From: Sphingomonas alba
Lineage (GTDB): Bacteria > Pseudomonadota > Alphaproteobacteria > Sphingomonadales > Sphingomonadaceae
NCBI RefSeq assembly: GCF_023516555.1
Contig: NZ_JAMGBD010000001.1
Coordinates: 1,116,001 to 1,180,000, forward strand
Length of the DNA stretch: 64,000 nucleotides
Direction: 5' to 3'
Position 1 is the first letter of the stretch; the number at the start of each line of letters is the position of its first letter. Under the pieces are notes generated by a model. The model saw nothing but the letters and a program-made list of their open reading frames with translations, did no database searches and was not told the origin of the DNA. This document shows positions 1 through 8,452 of the stretch, in pieces. A program made the position numbers and the translations under genes.

Positions 1-1
1 C

Positions 2-133
2 GCCATGGGAAGCTGCCATTCGGCCCTCGTCGAGGCGAAAGACCGGGTTCCGGGCCTGCGCACGACGTCGTTCGGCGACGGCACCGAATGCCCGCCGCAG
101 ACAGGCTTCAGCGACCTCCGCATCGTCGCCTGA
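2..133 (+). CDS. C-terminal end of an unidentified protein (5' truncated by window edge)
   Basis: An open frame runs from the first bases of the window to a TGA at 131-133 and gives about 43 residues, including the stretch GTECPPQTGFSDLRIV. It is followed by the next gene 50 bases later on the same strand. There is no stop upstream in frame inside the window, so this is probably the tail of a longer gene, although an ATG at 5 would allow a very short independent protein. I do not recognise the family and give no function. Confidence 0.4.
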   Translation, partial: AMGSCHSALVEAKDRVPGLRTTSFGDGTECPPQTGFSDLRIVA

Positions 134-183
134 TAAAGGCTTGACCGGGCCGTGTCGAAAGGCATGGTCCGGTCGACTTCCCC

Positions 184-615
184 ATGACCCCTCACCTCTA
201 CTGGACCATCCTGACTCTGACCTGCTTGTACGCAGGGATCGCCGGCGGCAGCGACGAACGCAGTGTGGCAATCGTCTGCCTGGTGGCGAGCGTTGTCACC
301 GCCTTCGTGCTTTCCCCCTGGGGACACCGCTATTCCCAACTCGAAGCCGGCGAAATGGTGGTGGATCTTGCGGTCTTTGCGTCCTTCGTCCTGGTCGCGT
401 TGCGATCCGACCGCTTCTGGCCATTGTGGATCGCGGGTCTGCAGCTGACCTCCAGCCTCGCCCACCTCATGAAGGGGATGAATCTGGACCTCGTGCCGCA
501 GGCATATGCGGCGGCGACCAAGTTCTGGAGCTATCCGATCCTGCTGATCGTCATAATCGGCACCTGGCGCCGGCAGCAGCGCGTACGCCGCGAACACCGC
601 ACTCACACAGCCTAG
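184..615 (+). CDS. Small multi-span membrane protein, unknown function
   Basis: This 143-residue protein is mostly hydrophobic, with about four candidate membrane spans: roughly residues 5-21, 27-45, 58-75 and a last span near 117-130. The tail RRQQRVRREH is strongly basic and probably cytoplasmic. No catalytic motif is visible. It sits 34 bases upstream of the PhoR-like kinase on the same strand and could be co-transcribed with it. Because that kinase has no membrane segment of its own, a partner role is conceivable, but this is speculation. The start at 184 is the first ATG of the hydrophobic frame; an overlapping frame from 141 has arginine-rich shadow composition and is ignored. Confidence 0.65.
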   Translation: MTPHLYWTILTLTCLYAGIAGGSDERSVAIVCLVASVVTAFVLSPWGHRYSQLEAGEMVVDLAVFASFVLVALRSDRFWPLWIAGLQLTSSLAHLMKGMNLDLVPQAYAAATKFWSYPILLIVIIGTWRRQQRVRREHRTHTA

Positions 616-649
616 CCCCAAGACATCAGGCTGGGCTAGAGGACGGCCC

Positions 650-1666
650 ATGCTGCTGTCGATCGACTTGGCCCGTTCACTCATCGGAGTGCTCGACGAG
701 CCTGCACTGATTATAGAGGGCGCGCGAACCGCAGCGGCCAACGACGCAGCGAAGTCCCTTTTGGGACAAAGGATCGAGGACTCGGACCTGCGCTTTGCGA
801 TCAGGCATCCGGAAGCATTACGGACCATCCTTGCAGGCAAGGTAGCAGACGTTGAAGTCGTTGGGATCGGCTCCGCTGATCGTCCCTGGTTGCTGTCGGT
901 GCGACCAATCGAGCGCGGGCTTACACTTGCCCGGCTCATTGATCAGTCGGCGGGCCGCGCCGCCGAGAGGATGCGAGTCGACTTCGTGGCCAATGCCAGC
1001 CACGAATTGCGGACTCCCCTCGCCACCATTGCGGGCTATGCCGAGACGCTTGCTGACGAAGGCGAAGTCGATGAACAGACGCGCCGACGTTTCGGTTCGG
1101 TCATTCAATGCGAAGCTCGGCGCATGCTCCGCATTGTCGAAGATCTGATGAGCCTGTCCCGGATTGAAGCCGAGCGTTTCCTGGCGCCCCGCGAAGCAGT
1201 CGATCTTGGCGAAGTCGCCCGCCTTGCGGCCGACCATGCTGGCCCATTGATCGAGAAGCGCAGCTGCACCGTCGAGCTCAAGATCGAAAGCGGCATGCCG
1301 CCTGTCGCCGGCGACTTTGCCCAGTTGCTGCAGACGGCGGACAATCTTGTCGGCAACGCCATCCGTTATGGCTGCACTCAGGAGAATGCAGCCGTCATCA
1401 TCGAAGTGCGACGCGACGGTGATCGCGCCCTGTTCTCCGTCCATGACTCAGGGGATGGAATAGCCGCCGAACACCTTCCGCGCCTCACCGAGCGGTTTTA
1501 CCGTGTCGATGCCGCTCGCAGTCGCGACAGCGGCGGTACGGGTCTAGGTCTTGCGATCGTAAAACACATCGTCGAGCGGCACCGCGGCCGCCTGACAATT
1601 GAAAGCCAATTGGGTCAAGGCACGACCGTACAGGTTGCGCTGCCATTCGAAGCCGCCGCGCTCTAA
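650..1666 (+). CDS. phoR: PhoR-like sensor histidine kinase without a visible membrane segment
   Basis: This 338-residue kinase should phosphorylate PhoB, encoded at 7736-8425, in response to phosphate limitation sensed through the Pst transporter and PhoU. The sequence shows a PAS-like region (about 10-95), a dimerisation/phosphoacceptor domain with HELRTPL (His118), and an ATPase domain with the N box around Asn236, DSGDG at 266-270, the F box ERFYRVD at 281-287 and GGTGLGL at 295-301. Typical PhoR proteins have one or two N-terminal membrane spans. None is visible here: the N terminus starts directly with a soluble PAS-like sequence. The assignment as PhoR rests on its location just before the pst operon. 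It is followed by a Pho box at 1677. Confidence 0.85.
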   Translation: MLLSIDLARSLIGVLDEPALIIEGARTAAANDAAKSLLGQRIEDSDLRFAIRHPEALRTILAGKVADVEVVGIGSADRPWLLSVRPIERGLTLARLIDQSAGRAAERMRVDFVANASHELRTPLATIAGYAETLADEGEVDEQTRRRFGSVIQCEARRMLRIVEDLMSLSRIEAERFLAPREAVDLGEVARLAADHAGPLIEKRSCTVELKIESGMPPVAGDFAQLLQTADNLVGNAIRYGCTQENAAVIIEVRRDGDRALFSVHDSGDGIAAEHLPRLTERFYRVDAARSRDSGGTGLGLAIVKHIVERHRGRLTIESQLGQGTTVQVALPFEAAAL

Positions 1667-1676
1667 GGCTGGATCG

Positions 1677-1705
1677 GTGTCACATATTTGTAATGACAAC
1701 GTCAC
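1677..1705 (+). promoter_or_regulatory. Pho box, three direct repeats, upstream of the DUF2490 gene
   Basis: Three 7-mers lie exactly 11 bases apart: GTGTCAC at 1677, TTGTAAT at 1688 and ACGTCAC at 1699. This matches the known PhoB recognition pattern of CTGTCAC-like direct repeats separated by 4 bases. The site starts 10 bases after the phoR stop and ends 34 bases before the next ATG. An equally spaced set precedes pstS. Confidence 0.75.
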
Positions 1706-1739
1706 TTCGAAGTCGCGATTGCGTCGTAGACGCGTCGGC

Positions 1740-2426
1740 ATGATCTCATCGACTGCACGGGGCGCGGCAGGCGCCCTTTTTCTCATCCTGCTGGCAAGTC
1801 GCGCGGAAGCTCGTGACGACAACCAGCTGTGGACTGGCGCCACCGCCACCGTCAAAGTCAGCGACAAGTTCCGAATATCGCAGGAGGTCGTTGCCCGCTT
1901 CAGCGACAATCGCAACGGCCTTTACGAAGTCGAGGCGGTGACGATGCTCGGCTACAAGCCGACCAAGAACGTCACGATCGCCGCCGGCTACGTCCACAAC
2001 CCGCTCTATTCAAGCGGTGATTTCACCGCGATGGAGCATCGGGCTCGAGAGCAGGTGCAGGTCGACAATTTCGCCCAGGTCGGCTCCGGACAGCTGAGTG
2101 CGCGACTGAGGTTGGAGCAGAGGTGGCGCGAGCATGCCGACGGCACGGCCTGGCGCGCCCGTCCTTATATCAAATATGCTATTCCGCTGACCAAGGACGG
2201 TAAGACGAACCTCAACCTCAGCAATGAGACCTTCATCAACCTGAAGAACACCGCATTCCAGGCCGCCGACGGCGTCGACCGGATGCGAAACCTGATCTCG
2301 ATCTCGACGCCACTGTCGGGCAAGCTCGGGATCGAAGCCGGCTACCTCAACCAATATGGTTTCGTGAAGCATGGCGACGACACGATGGACCATGTCGCCA
2401 CCGTCACGCTCAGCCTCAACCTGTGA
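1740..2426 (+). CDS. DUF2490 family outer-membrane protein, phosphate-regulated
   Basis: The 228-residue product begins with a cleavable signal peptide ending about residue 24 (LLASRAEA). It continues with alternating amphipathic strands typical of DUF2490 proteins, which are predicted small outer-membrane beta-barrels of unknown role. The ATG at 1740 was chosen because it starts the signal peptide; the open frame extends back to 1599, but that part overlaps phoR and is arginine-rich. The gene lies between two Pho boxes inside the phoR-pst block, so it is probably induced by phosphate starvation. A role as a porin or in envelope remodelling is only inference. Confidence 0.8.
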   Translation: MISSTARGAAGALFLILLASRAEARDDNQLWTGATATVKVSDKFRISQEVVARFSDNRNGLYEVEAVTMLGYKPTKNVTIAAGYVHNPLYSSGDFTAMEHRAREQVQVDNFAQVGSGQLSARLRLEQRWREHADGTAWRARPYIKYAIPLTKDGKTNLNLSNETFINLKNTAFQAADGVDRMRNLISISTPLSGKLGIEAGYLNQYGFVKHGDDTMDHVATVTLSLNL

Positions 2427-2429
2427 TGC

Positions 2430-2458
2430 GTGTCACAAAACTGAAATCATAACGTCAC
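2430..2458 (+). promoter_or_regulatory. Pho box, three direct repeats, upstream of pstS
   Basis: GTGTCAC at 2430, CTGAAAT at 2441 and ACGTCAC at 2452 form three repeats with an 11-base period, the same layout as the box at 1677. The first repeat starts 4 bases after the DUF2490 stop. The site ends 72 bases before the pstS start, consistent with PhoB activation of a promoter in this gap. Confidence 0.8.
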
Positions 2459-2530
2459 AAGCGGGTCCCCATTCGGACGCTAGGGCGTGCCTCAGGGAAT
2501 TGAAAACCCGGCACGGGGAGTAACAGAGCA

Positions 2531-3568
2531 ATGAAGAAGATGATCTTTGCGCTGCCGATGGTAGCGCTCGTCGCCGCATGCGGCGGTAACGATTCCGGCG
2601 GCGCCGCTGGCGCACAGATCAAGATTGTCGGTTCGTCGACGGTCTATCCGTTCACGACCGCGGTCGCCGAGGAATTCCAGCGCGCCAATCCCGGCATCAG
2701 CGTGATCGTCGAATCGACCGGCACTGGCGCCGGCATAAAGCTGTTCTGCCAGGGCATCGGCAAGGACTTCGCCGACATCGTCGACGCCTCGCGGCCGATG
2801 AAGGCCAGTGAATATGCCGACTGCGCGAAAGCAGGCGCCAAGCAGGTGATCGAAGTGCCGATCGGCATCGACGGCCTTACGCTGATCGAAGGCAAGGACG
2901 GCCCGGGCTTGGACCTGACCGTGGCCGATATCTACAAAGCGCTCGCCGCTGACCCGTTCGGCAAGGGCGCGAACACCGCCAAGACCTGGAAGGACGTCAA
3001 CCCGGCCCTTCCCGCGATCAAGATCCGCGTCCTCGGCCCGCCCCCGACGTCCGGAACGCGCGATAGCCTGGCCGACCTCATCCTCACCAAGGGCTGCGAA
3101 AGCGACCCGGCGATGAAGGAACTCAAAAAGTCGGACGATGCCAAGCACAAGGAGCTTTGCACCAAGATCCGCGAAGACGGCGCTTATGTCGAAGCCGGAG
3201 AGAACGACAATTTGCTGGTCCAGAAGGTCGCCGCCGACCCCGATACGCTGGGCGTGCTCGGCTACAGCTTCCTTGAGGAAAATGCGGACAAGGTGAAGCC
3301 GGTGAAGCTTGCCGGCGTGGCTCCGACCGAAGCAACCATCCAGGATCTCAGCTACCCGGGCAGCCGCACGCTCTACATTTATGTGAAGGGCGAGCACATG
3401 GCGGCCAAGCCGTCGATCAAGGCATTCGTGGAAGCTTATTCGAAGGCATGGGTGAAGGACGGTTCGCTCGAGAAGCGTGGACTGGTTCCGTTCGGCGCGG
3501 CGCAGGCGGAGACCGCCAAGGCGCAGGCCGCGGCGCTCAAGCCGCTTGACCCGACGACCCTGAAGTAG
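2531..3568 (+). CDS. pstS: Phosphate ABC transporter substrate-binding lipoprotein PstS
   Basis: PstS captures inorganic phosphate in the periplasm and delivers it to the PstC/PstA channel. The 345-residue protein has a lipoprotein signal with lipobox LVAAC (Cys17). Phosphate-binding loops are GSSTV at 34-38, STGTGAG at 62-68 and SGTRDS at 174-179, the standard PstS anion-binding positions. A GGGGAG ribosome binding site precedes the ATG. It opens the pstSCAB-phoU-phoB series and lies behind a Pho box, so it should be strongly induced when phosphate is scarce. Two cysteines flank an inserted loop near residues 163-215, which may be structural. Confidence 0.95.
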   Translation: MKKMIFALPMVALVAACGGNDSGGAAGAQIKIVGSSTVYPFTTAVAEEFQRANPGISVIVESTGTGAGIKLFCQGIGKDFADIVDASRPMKASEYADCAKAGAKQVIEVPIGIDGLTLIEGKDGPGLDLTVADIYKALAADPFGKGANTAKTWKDVNPALPAIKIRVLGPPPTSGTRDSLADLILTKGCESDPAMKELKKSDDAKHKELCTKIREDGAYVEAGENDNLLVQKVAADPDTLGVLGYSFLEENADKVKPVKLAGVAPTEATIQDLSYPGSRTLYIYVKGEHMAAKPSIKAFVEAYSKAWVKDGSLEKRGLVPFGAAQAETAKAQAAALKPLDPTTLK

Positions 3569-3585
3569 GCTGGAGCGGCGGGCGC

Positions 3586-4965
3586 ATGACGCTCCTCATC
3601 GCGCTCATCGCAATCGGCCTCGTTGCCGTGTCAGCCTGGTGGCTCGCCATCGGCCGGGCACGCGACCTGCGCGGAAAGGGAAGGCTCAACAGCCTTCCCG
3701 CCTACCATGGCGTCCATACCCTCCTGTGGGCCCTCCTCCCGGCGCTTTTGATGCTGGCGGTCTGGGCGCCGATCCAGACGACACTGGTCAACCAGGCGGT
3801 GCTGGCGAGCGCGGAGGGCAAGGCGCTCCCCGCTTTCGACATGCAGCGGGACGCCATCCTCGATGAGGCCCGCCAGATCGCGGCCGGGAACATCGATCAT
3901 GGCTACAACCCGCAATCGGAGCAGCTTGCGCCGCGCTTCAGCGAAGCCGAAAGCCGCTACGGCGCGATCGGCGGCGGCATTGCCCTGCTCCTCACCTTTG
4001 CCGGTGCGGCGCTGGCATTGCGCCGGGTCGTTCCGGAATTCCGCGCACGAGCTGGAGTCGAACGGTGGATTCAGGCACTGCTGGTCGCGGCATCGCTGAT
4101 CGCCATCCTGACGACTCTGGGCATCGTCCTGTCGTTGCTGTTTGAGTCGCTGCGCTTCTTCAAGCTGGTCAGCCCGGTCGAATTCCTGTTTGGCACGAGT
4201 TGGAGCCCGCAGACCGCGTTGCGGGCCGACCAGGCCGGGTCGTCGGGCGCTTTCGGATCGGTGCCGCTCTTCTGGGGCACCGCCTTCATCGGTGCGATCA
4301 TCGCTATGATCGTCGCCATCCCGCTGGGCCTGATGAGCGCGATCTTCCTGACACAATATTCGCCGCCGCGCCTGCGCGCATGGCTGAAACCGATCCTGGA
4401 AATCCTCGCCGGCGTCCCGACCGTCGTTTACGGATATTTCGCCGCGTTGACGGTGGCGCCGATGGTCCGCGACTTCGGCCTCGCCATCGGCATCACCTCC
4501 GCCAGCAGCGAAAGCGCGCTGGCCGCCGGCCTGGTGATGGGCATCATGATCATCCCGTTCGTCAGCTCGATGGCGGACGATAGCATTGCCGCCGTGCCGC
4601 AGGCGATGCGCGACGGCAGCCTTGCGCTCGGCGCGACCAAAGCGGAGACCATCAAGAAGGTGCTGCTTCCCGCCGCGCTCCCCGGTGTCGTCGGCGGCGT
4701 CCTGCTCGCCGTCAGCCGCGCCATCGGCGAAACGATGATCGTCGTCATGGCGGCCGGCCTCTCGGCCAACCTGACCGCGAACCCCTTCGCCAGCGTGACG
4801 ACCGTCACGACCCAGATCGTCCAGCTACTGACTGGCGACCAAGAATTCGACAGCGCCAAGACCCTTGCCGCGTTCGCGCTCGGCCTGGCGCTGTTCGTCA
4901 TCACACTCATTCTCAACCTCATTGGCCTCCGCGTAGTGCGCAAGTACCGGGAAGCATATGAGTAG
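3586..4965 (+). CDS. pstC: Phosphate ABC transporter permease PstC
   Basis: This is one of the two inner-membrane channel subunits of the high-affinity phosphate transporter. The 459-residue protein has two N-terminal spans (about 1-21 and 46-66), a hydrophilic loop of some 55 residues, another span, and then the permease core. The cytoplasmic ABC-coupling loop is visible around MRDGSLALGATKAETIKKVL. It is considerably longer than the roughly 320-residue enterobacterial PstC because of the N-terminal extension. Its last 8 bases overlap pstA, indicating translational coupling. Confidence 0.95.
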   Translation: MTLLIALIAIGLVAVSAWWLAIGRARDLRGKGRLNSLPAYHGVHTLLWALLPALLMLAVWAPIQTTLVNQAVLASAEGKALPAFDMQRDAILDEARQIAAGNIDHGYNPQSEQLAPRFSEAESRYGAIGGGIALLLTFAGAALALRRVVPEFRARAGVERWIQALLVAASLIAILTTLGIVLSLLFESLRFFKLVSPVEFLFGTSWSPQTALRADQAGSSGAFGSVPLFWGTAFIGAIIAMIVAIPLGLMSAIFLTQYSPPRLRAWLKPILEILAGVPTVVYGYFAALTVAPMVRDFGLAIGITSASSESALAAGLVMGIMIIPFVSSMADDSIAAVPQAMRDGSLALGATKAETIKKVLLPAALPGVVGGVLLAVSRAIGETMIVVMAAGLSANLTANPFASVTTVTTQIVQLLTGDQEFDSAKTLAAFALGLALFVITLILNLIGLRVVRKYREAYE

Positions 4966-6211
4966 CTCGTCAGCCAGCCGCTGGACCGACGGGTCGATGG
5001 ATAAGCGCGTACGGCGCCGCTACGCCGCCGAGCGGCGGTTCAGGCTGCTCGGCCTGCTCGCCATCGGCCTCAGCGTCGCCTTTCTCGCCTTCCTGCTGAT
5101 CAATATGGCGGCAAAGGGGCTTGGCGGCTTCAACCAGACCGAGGCGAAGCTGACCATCGACTTCCCGCGGTCGGACATCATCCTCGACCCGGCCACATTG
5201 AAGGGTCCCGAAGCCAAGCGTGCAGTCGCGTCGGCCGACCTCGAAACCGCGCTGAATGCTTCGGCCGTCAGCGAATATGGCACTGGCGCCAGCGACCTGT
5301 TCGGCCCGGCTGCCGCCCGGCAACTTGGCCGCGACCTGATCTCCGACCCGTCGCTGCTTTCCCGGCGTGCTGACCTCTGGCTGCCCGTCGCCAGCGCCTA
5401 TGATGTCGCCGCCAAAGACGAGGGTTCGACGAAAGCCGAGCAGATGGTCGCGGCGATCGGCGCCAAGGGTGCATTGCAGCGCGGCTTCAATTCCGACTTC
5501 CTCGGCGCGTCCGATGCAACCGACCCCGGTGCGGTCGGTGTCTGGGGAGCGCTCAAGGGCAGCTTCCTGACCATAATCGTCACCATTCTCCTGGCTTTCC
5601 CGGTCGGCGTGCTTGCGGCCGTCTATCTTGAGGAATTTGCGCCGAGAAACCGCTGGACCGACCTCATCGAGGTGTCGATCAACAACCTTGCCGCCGTACC
5701 GTCGATCATCTTCGGCCTGCTGGGCCTCGCAGTGTTCCTCAACTTCATGCACCTGCCGCGCTCCGCGCCCTTGGTAGGCGGCCTGACGCTCGCGCTGATG
5801 ACTATGCCGGTCATCGTCATCGCCGGGCGCAACGCCATCAAGTCCGTGCCGCCGTCGATCCGCGATGCAGCTTTGGGTGTCGGCGCGTCGAAAATGCAGG
5901 TGGTCTTCCACCATGTCCTGCCGCTGGCGTTGCCCGGCATTCTTACCGGCACGATCATCGGCATGGCCCGCGCGCTCGGAGAGACCGCGCCGCTGCTGAT
6001 GATCGGCATGCGCGCATTTATCGCCAATCCACCGCAAGGAATTGCCGATCCTGCCACCGTCCTGCCGGTGCAGATCTTCCTTTGGTCGGACGAGGTCGGC
6101 CGTGGCTTCGTCGAGAAGACCAGCGCGGCAATCATTGTCCTGCTCATCTTCATGCTGTTGATGAACGGCATCGCCATCTATCTTCGTAATCGCTTCGAGC
6201 GCCGCTGGTGA
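4958..6211 (+). CDS. pstA: Phosphate ABC transporter permease PstA
   Basis: The second channel subunit has 417 residues. It has a basic N terminus ([11 protein letters not shown]), one span at about 27-50, a large hydrophilic segment to about residue 190 that is absent from short enterobacterial PstA, and then the permease core of five spans. The coupling loop is [20 protein letters not shown]. The start at 4958 overlaps pstC by 8 bases and the end overlaps a GTG start of pstB by 4, so the three genes form one translationally linked unit. The inserted segment matches a periplasmic location by the positive-inside rule. Confidence 0.93.
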   Translation: MSSSSASRWTDGSMDKRVRRRYAAERRFRLLGLLAIGLSVAFLAFLLINMAAKGLGGFNQTEAKLTIDFPRSDIILDPATLKGPEAKRAVASADLETALNASAVSEYGTGASDLFGPAAARQLGRDLISDPSLLSRRADLWLPVASAYDVAAKDEGSTKAEQMVAAIGAKGALQRGFNSDFLGASDATDPGAVGVWGALKGSFLTIIVTILLAFPVGVLAAVYLEEFAPRNRWTDLIEVSINNLAAVPSIIFGLLGLAVFLNFMHLPRSAPLVGGLTLALMTMPVIVIAGRNAIKSVPPSIRDAALGVGASKMQVVFHHVLPLALPGILTGTIIGMARALGETAPLLMIGMRAFIANPPQGIADPATVLPVQIFLWSDEVGRGFVEKTSAAIIVLLIFMLLMNGIAIYLRNRFERRW

Positions 6212-7035
6212 CACTGATGAACGAAATCCATGCCCCCGTTCCCGCCGACATCGACGAGCCGCCGGCGGACGCGAACCGCGCGCCGAAAATGAGCGCGCGC
6301 GATGTCAGCGTTTTTTATGGCGACAAGCAGGCGCTGAATGGCGTTTCGATCGACATTCGCGACGACCGCGTCACCGCCTTCATCGGCCCATCGGGCTGCG
6401 GCAAGTCGACGTTCCTGCGCTGCCTCAACCGCATGAACGACACGATCCCGAGCGCACGGGTGACGGGCAAGATCTCCCTCGACGGCCAGGACATCTACCA
6501 CTCCAACATGGATGTCGTGCAGCTGCGCGCCCGGGTAGGCATGGTATTCCAGAAGCCGAACCCCTTCCCCAAATCGATCTATGACAATGTCGCTTACGGT
6601 CCCAAGATCCACGGCCTTGCAAGCAGCAAGGGTGAGATGGACGGCATCGTCGAAAAGAGCCTGAAGCGCGCCGGCCTTTGGGACGAAGTGAAGGACCGGC
6701 TGAGCGAAAGCGGCACGGCCTTGTCCGGCGGCCAGCAGCAGCGGCTGTGCATCGCCCGCGCCATCGCCGTCGATCCCGAGGTCATCCTGATGGACGAACC
6801 CTGCTCGGCGCTTGATCCCATCGCCACCGCCAAGATCGAGGAGCTGATCCACGAGCTTCGCGGCCGCTATGCGATCGCCATCGTCACGCATAATATGCAG
6901 CAAGCCGCGCGCGTGTCGCAGCGGACCGCATTCTTCCACCTCGGTGAGATGGTGGAATATGGCAAAACCAGCGAGATCTTCACTAATCCGCGCGAGCGCC
7001 GCACGCAGGATTACATCACCGGCCGCTACGGTTGA
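6208..7035 (+). CDS. pstB: Phosphate ABC transporter ATP-binding protein PstB
   Basis: PstB hydrolyses ATP to drive phosphate import. The 275-residue protein carries Walker [10 protein letters not shown] (60-68), the ABC signature LSGGQQQR, Walker B VILMDEP followed by CSALDP, and a switch histidine in IVTHNMQQA. The first in-frame start is a GTG at 6208 overlapping pstA; an ATG at 6217 is an equally good alternative and changes only three residues. The N-terminal 30 residues before the fold are unusually rich in proline and acidic residues. Confidence 0.95.
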   Translation: MTLMNEIHAPVPADIDEPPADANRAPKMSARDVSVFYGDKQALNGVSIDIRDDRVTAFIGPSGCGKSTFLRCLNRMNDTIPSARVTGKISLDGQDIYHSNMDVVQLRARVGMVFQKPNPFPKSIYDNVAYGPKIHGLASSKGEMDGIVEKSLKRAGLWDEVKDRLSESGTALSGGQQQRLCIARAIAVDPEVILMDEPCSALDPIATAKIEELIHELRGRYAIAIVTHNMQQAARVSQRTAFFHLGEMVEYGKTSEIFTNPRERRTQDYITGRYG

Positions 7036-7049
7036 TCGGAGCAGCAGCA

Positions 7050-7739
7050 ATGGCGACTTCATCCGGACATACACTCAAGGCCTTCGACGACGATCTCGAT
7101 CGGCTGCGCGCACTTATTAGCGAGATGGGCGGGCTTGCCGAGCATGCGATCCGCGAGGCCATGCGCTGCCTGCAGCAGCGTGACGTCGAAGGCGCGGCGA
7201 AGATCGTCGAGAATGACGCGAAGCTGGACGCGCTTGAGGTCGAGACAGAGCGCCGCGCGGTGCAGCTGATCGCGCTGCGGGCGCCGATGGCGGGCGACCT
7301 TCGCGACGTCGTGGCCGCCCTTAAGATCTCGGGCGTCGTCGAGCGTATCGGCGACTATGCCAAGAACATAGCGAAGCGGGTGCCGCTCCTGGAGACAATG
7401 GGCAATATCGAACCATTGTCGCTCCTTCCCGAGATGGCGCGCATCGCGACAGAGATGGTCCACGACGTGCTGACCGCTTTCGTCGAGCGTGATGCAGACG
7501 CCGCGCTCCGGGTGATGGAGCGCGACCATGCGGTCGACGATTTCTACGATTCCATTTTCCGCACCTTGCTGACGCACATGATGGAAGACCCGCAAAGCAT
7601 CGGCCAGTCCGCGCATCTACTGTTCATCGCCAAGAATATCGAACGTGCCGGCGACCACGCCACCAACATCGCCGAGATGGTCTATTATGCCGCCACCGGG
7701 CAGCACATGACCGAGGCGCAGACGGGTAAGAAGCCATGA
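7050..7739 (+). CDS. phoU: Phosphate signalling protein PhoU
   Basis: PhoU links the Pst transporter to PhoR and keeps the Pho regulon off when phosphate is abundant. The product is an all-helical tandem repeat with the metal-binding signatures of the family: EVETERRAVQLIALRAP in the first half, and the later repeat near RAGDHATNIAE. The ATG at 7050 has a GGAG nine bases upstream and is preferred over an in-frame TTG at 7032 that overlaps pstB; it gives 229 residues. The stop overlaps the phoB start by 4 bases. Confidence 0.93.
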   Translation: MATSSGHTLKAFDDDLDRLRALISEMGGLAEHAIREAMRCLQQRDVEGAAKIVENDAKLDALEVETERRAVQLIALRAPMAGDLRDVVAALKISGVVERIGDYAKNIAKRVPLLETMGNIEPLSLLPEMARIATEMVHDVLTAFVERDADAALRVMERDHAVDDFYDSIFRTLLTHMMEDPQSIGQSAHLLFIAKNIERAGDHATNIAEMVYYAATGQHMTEAQTGKKP

Positions 7740-8425
7740 TGGCCAAGCGCCTCCTGCTTGTCGAAGACGACCGCCAACTCGCCGAGCTGGTCCGCTTCCA
7801 CTTCGACCGCGCCGGATATGAGGTGACGCGGACCGGTGACGGCGACGAAGCGCTGATCCTGGCCGAGGAGGTGCGCCCCGACCTCGTCATCCTCGATTGG
7901 ATGATCGAGGGCATCAGTGGCATCGAGGTCTGCCGCCGCCTGCGCCGCCGCCCGGCGACGGCCAACATGCCGATCATCATGCTGACCGCGCGCGGGGAAG
8001 AGAATGACCGGGTGCGCGGCCTGGAAACTGGCGCCGACGATTATCTCACCAAGCCCTTTTCGCCGAAGGAACTGGTCGCCCGCGCGGGTGCCGTCCTGCG
8101 CCGCGTGCGACCGGCACTCGCGGCGGAGACGCTCGATTACAACGGCATCGAGATGGACCTTGCTGCCCACCGGGTTCGTCGCGACGGCAAGAGCATCCAG
8201 CTCGGCCCCACAGAATATCGGCTGCTGCGCCATTTCCTAGAAAATGCGGGCCGCGTCTTCTCGCGCCAGCAGCTGCTCGAGACGGTCTGGCCGCATAGCG
8301 AGGATATCGAGCTGCGCACGGTCGATGTGCATATCCGGCGCCTGCGGCTGGCGCTCGGCGAGCCGGACATCATTCGGACCGTCCGCAGCGCCGGTTATGC
8401 GCTCGATGCGGAGGGGGTTGCCTAG
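7736..8425 (+). CDS. phoB: Phosphate regulon response regulator PhoB
   Basis: PhoB is the transcription factor that binds Pho boxes when phosphorylated by PhoR. The 229-residue protein has a receiver domain with acidic pocket E10-D12, phosphoacceptor Asp54 (VILDW), Thr84 and Lys106, and then an OmpR-type winged helix with the recognition-helix region RTVDVHIRRLR. Its predicted targets include the two triple-repeat boxes at 1677 and 2430 in this same cluster. The gene overlaps phoU by 4 bases. Confidence 0.95.
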   Translation: MMAKRLLLVEDDRQLAELVRFHFDRAGYEVTRTGDGDEALILAEEVRPDLVILDWMIEGISGIEVCRRLRRRPATANMPIIMLTARGEENDRVRGLETGADDYLTKPFSPKELVARAGAVLRRVRPALAAETLDYNGIEMDLAAHRVRRDGKSIQLGPTEYRLLRHFLENAGRVFSRQQLLETVWPHSEDIELRTVDVHIRRLRLALGEPDIIRTVRSAGYALDAEGVA

Positions 8426-8452
8426 GCAACGCGTCCGCCGCATGGGACGGCC

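Noticed and set aside
2492-3397. A 301-codon minus-strand frame opposite pstS
   Set aside because: It is the mirror of a highly conserved lipoprotein gene, with no ribosome binding site or family.
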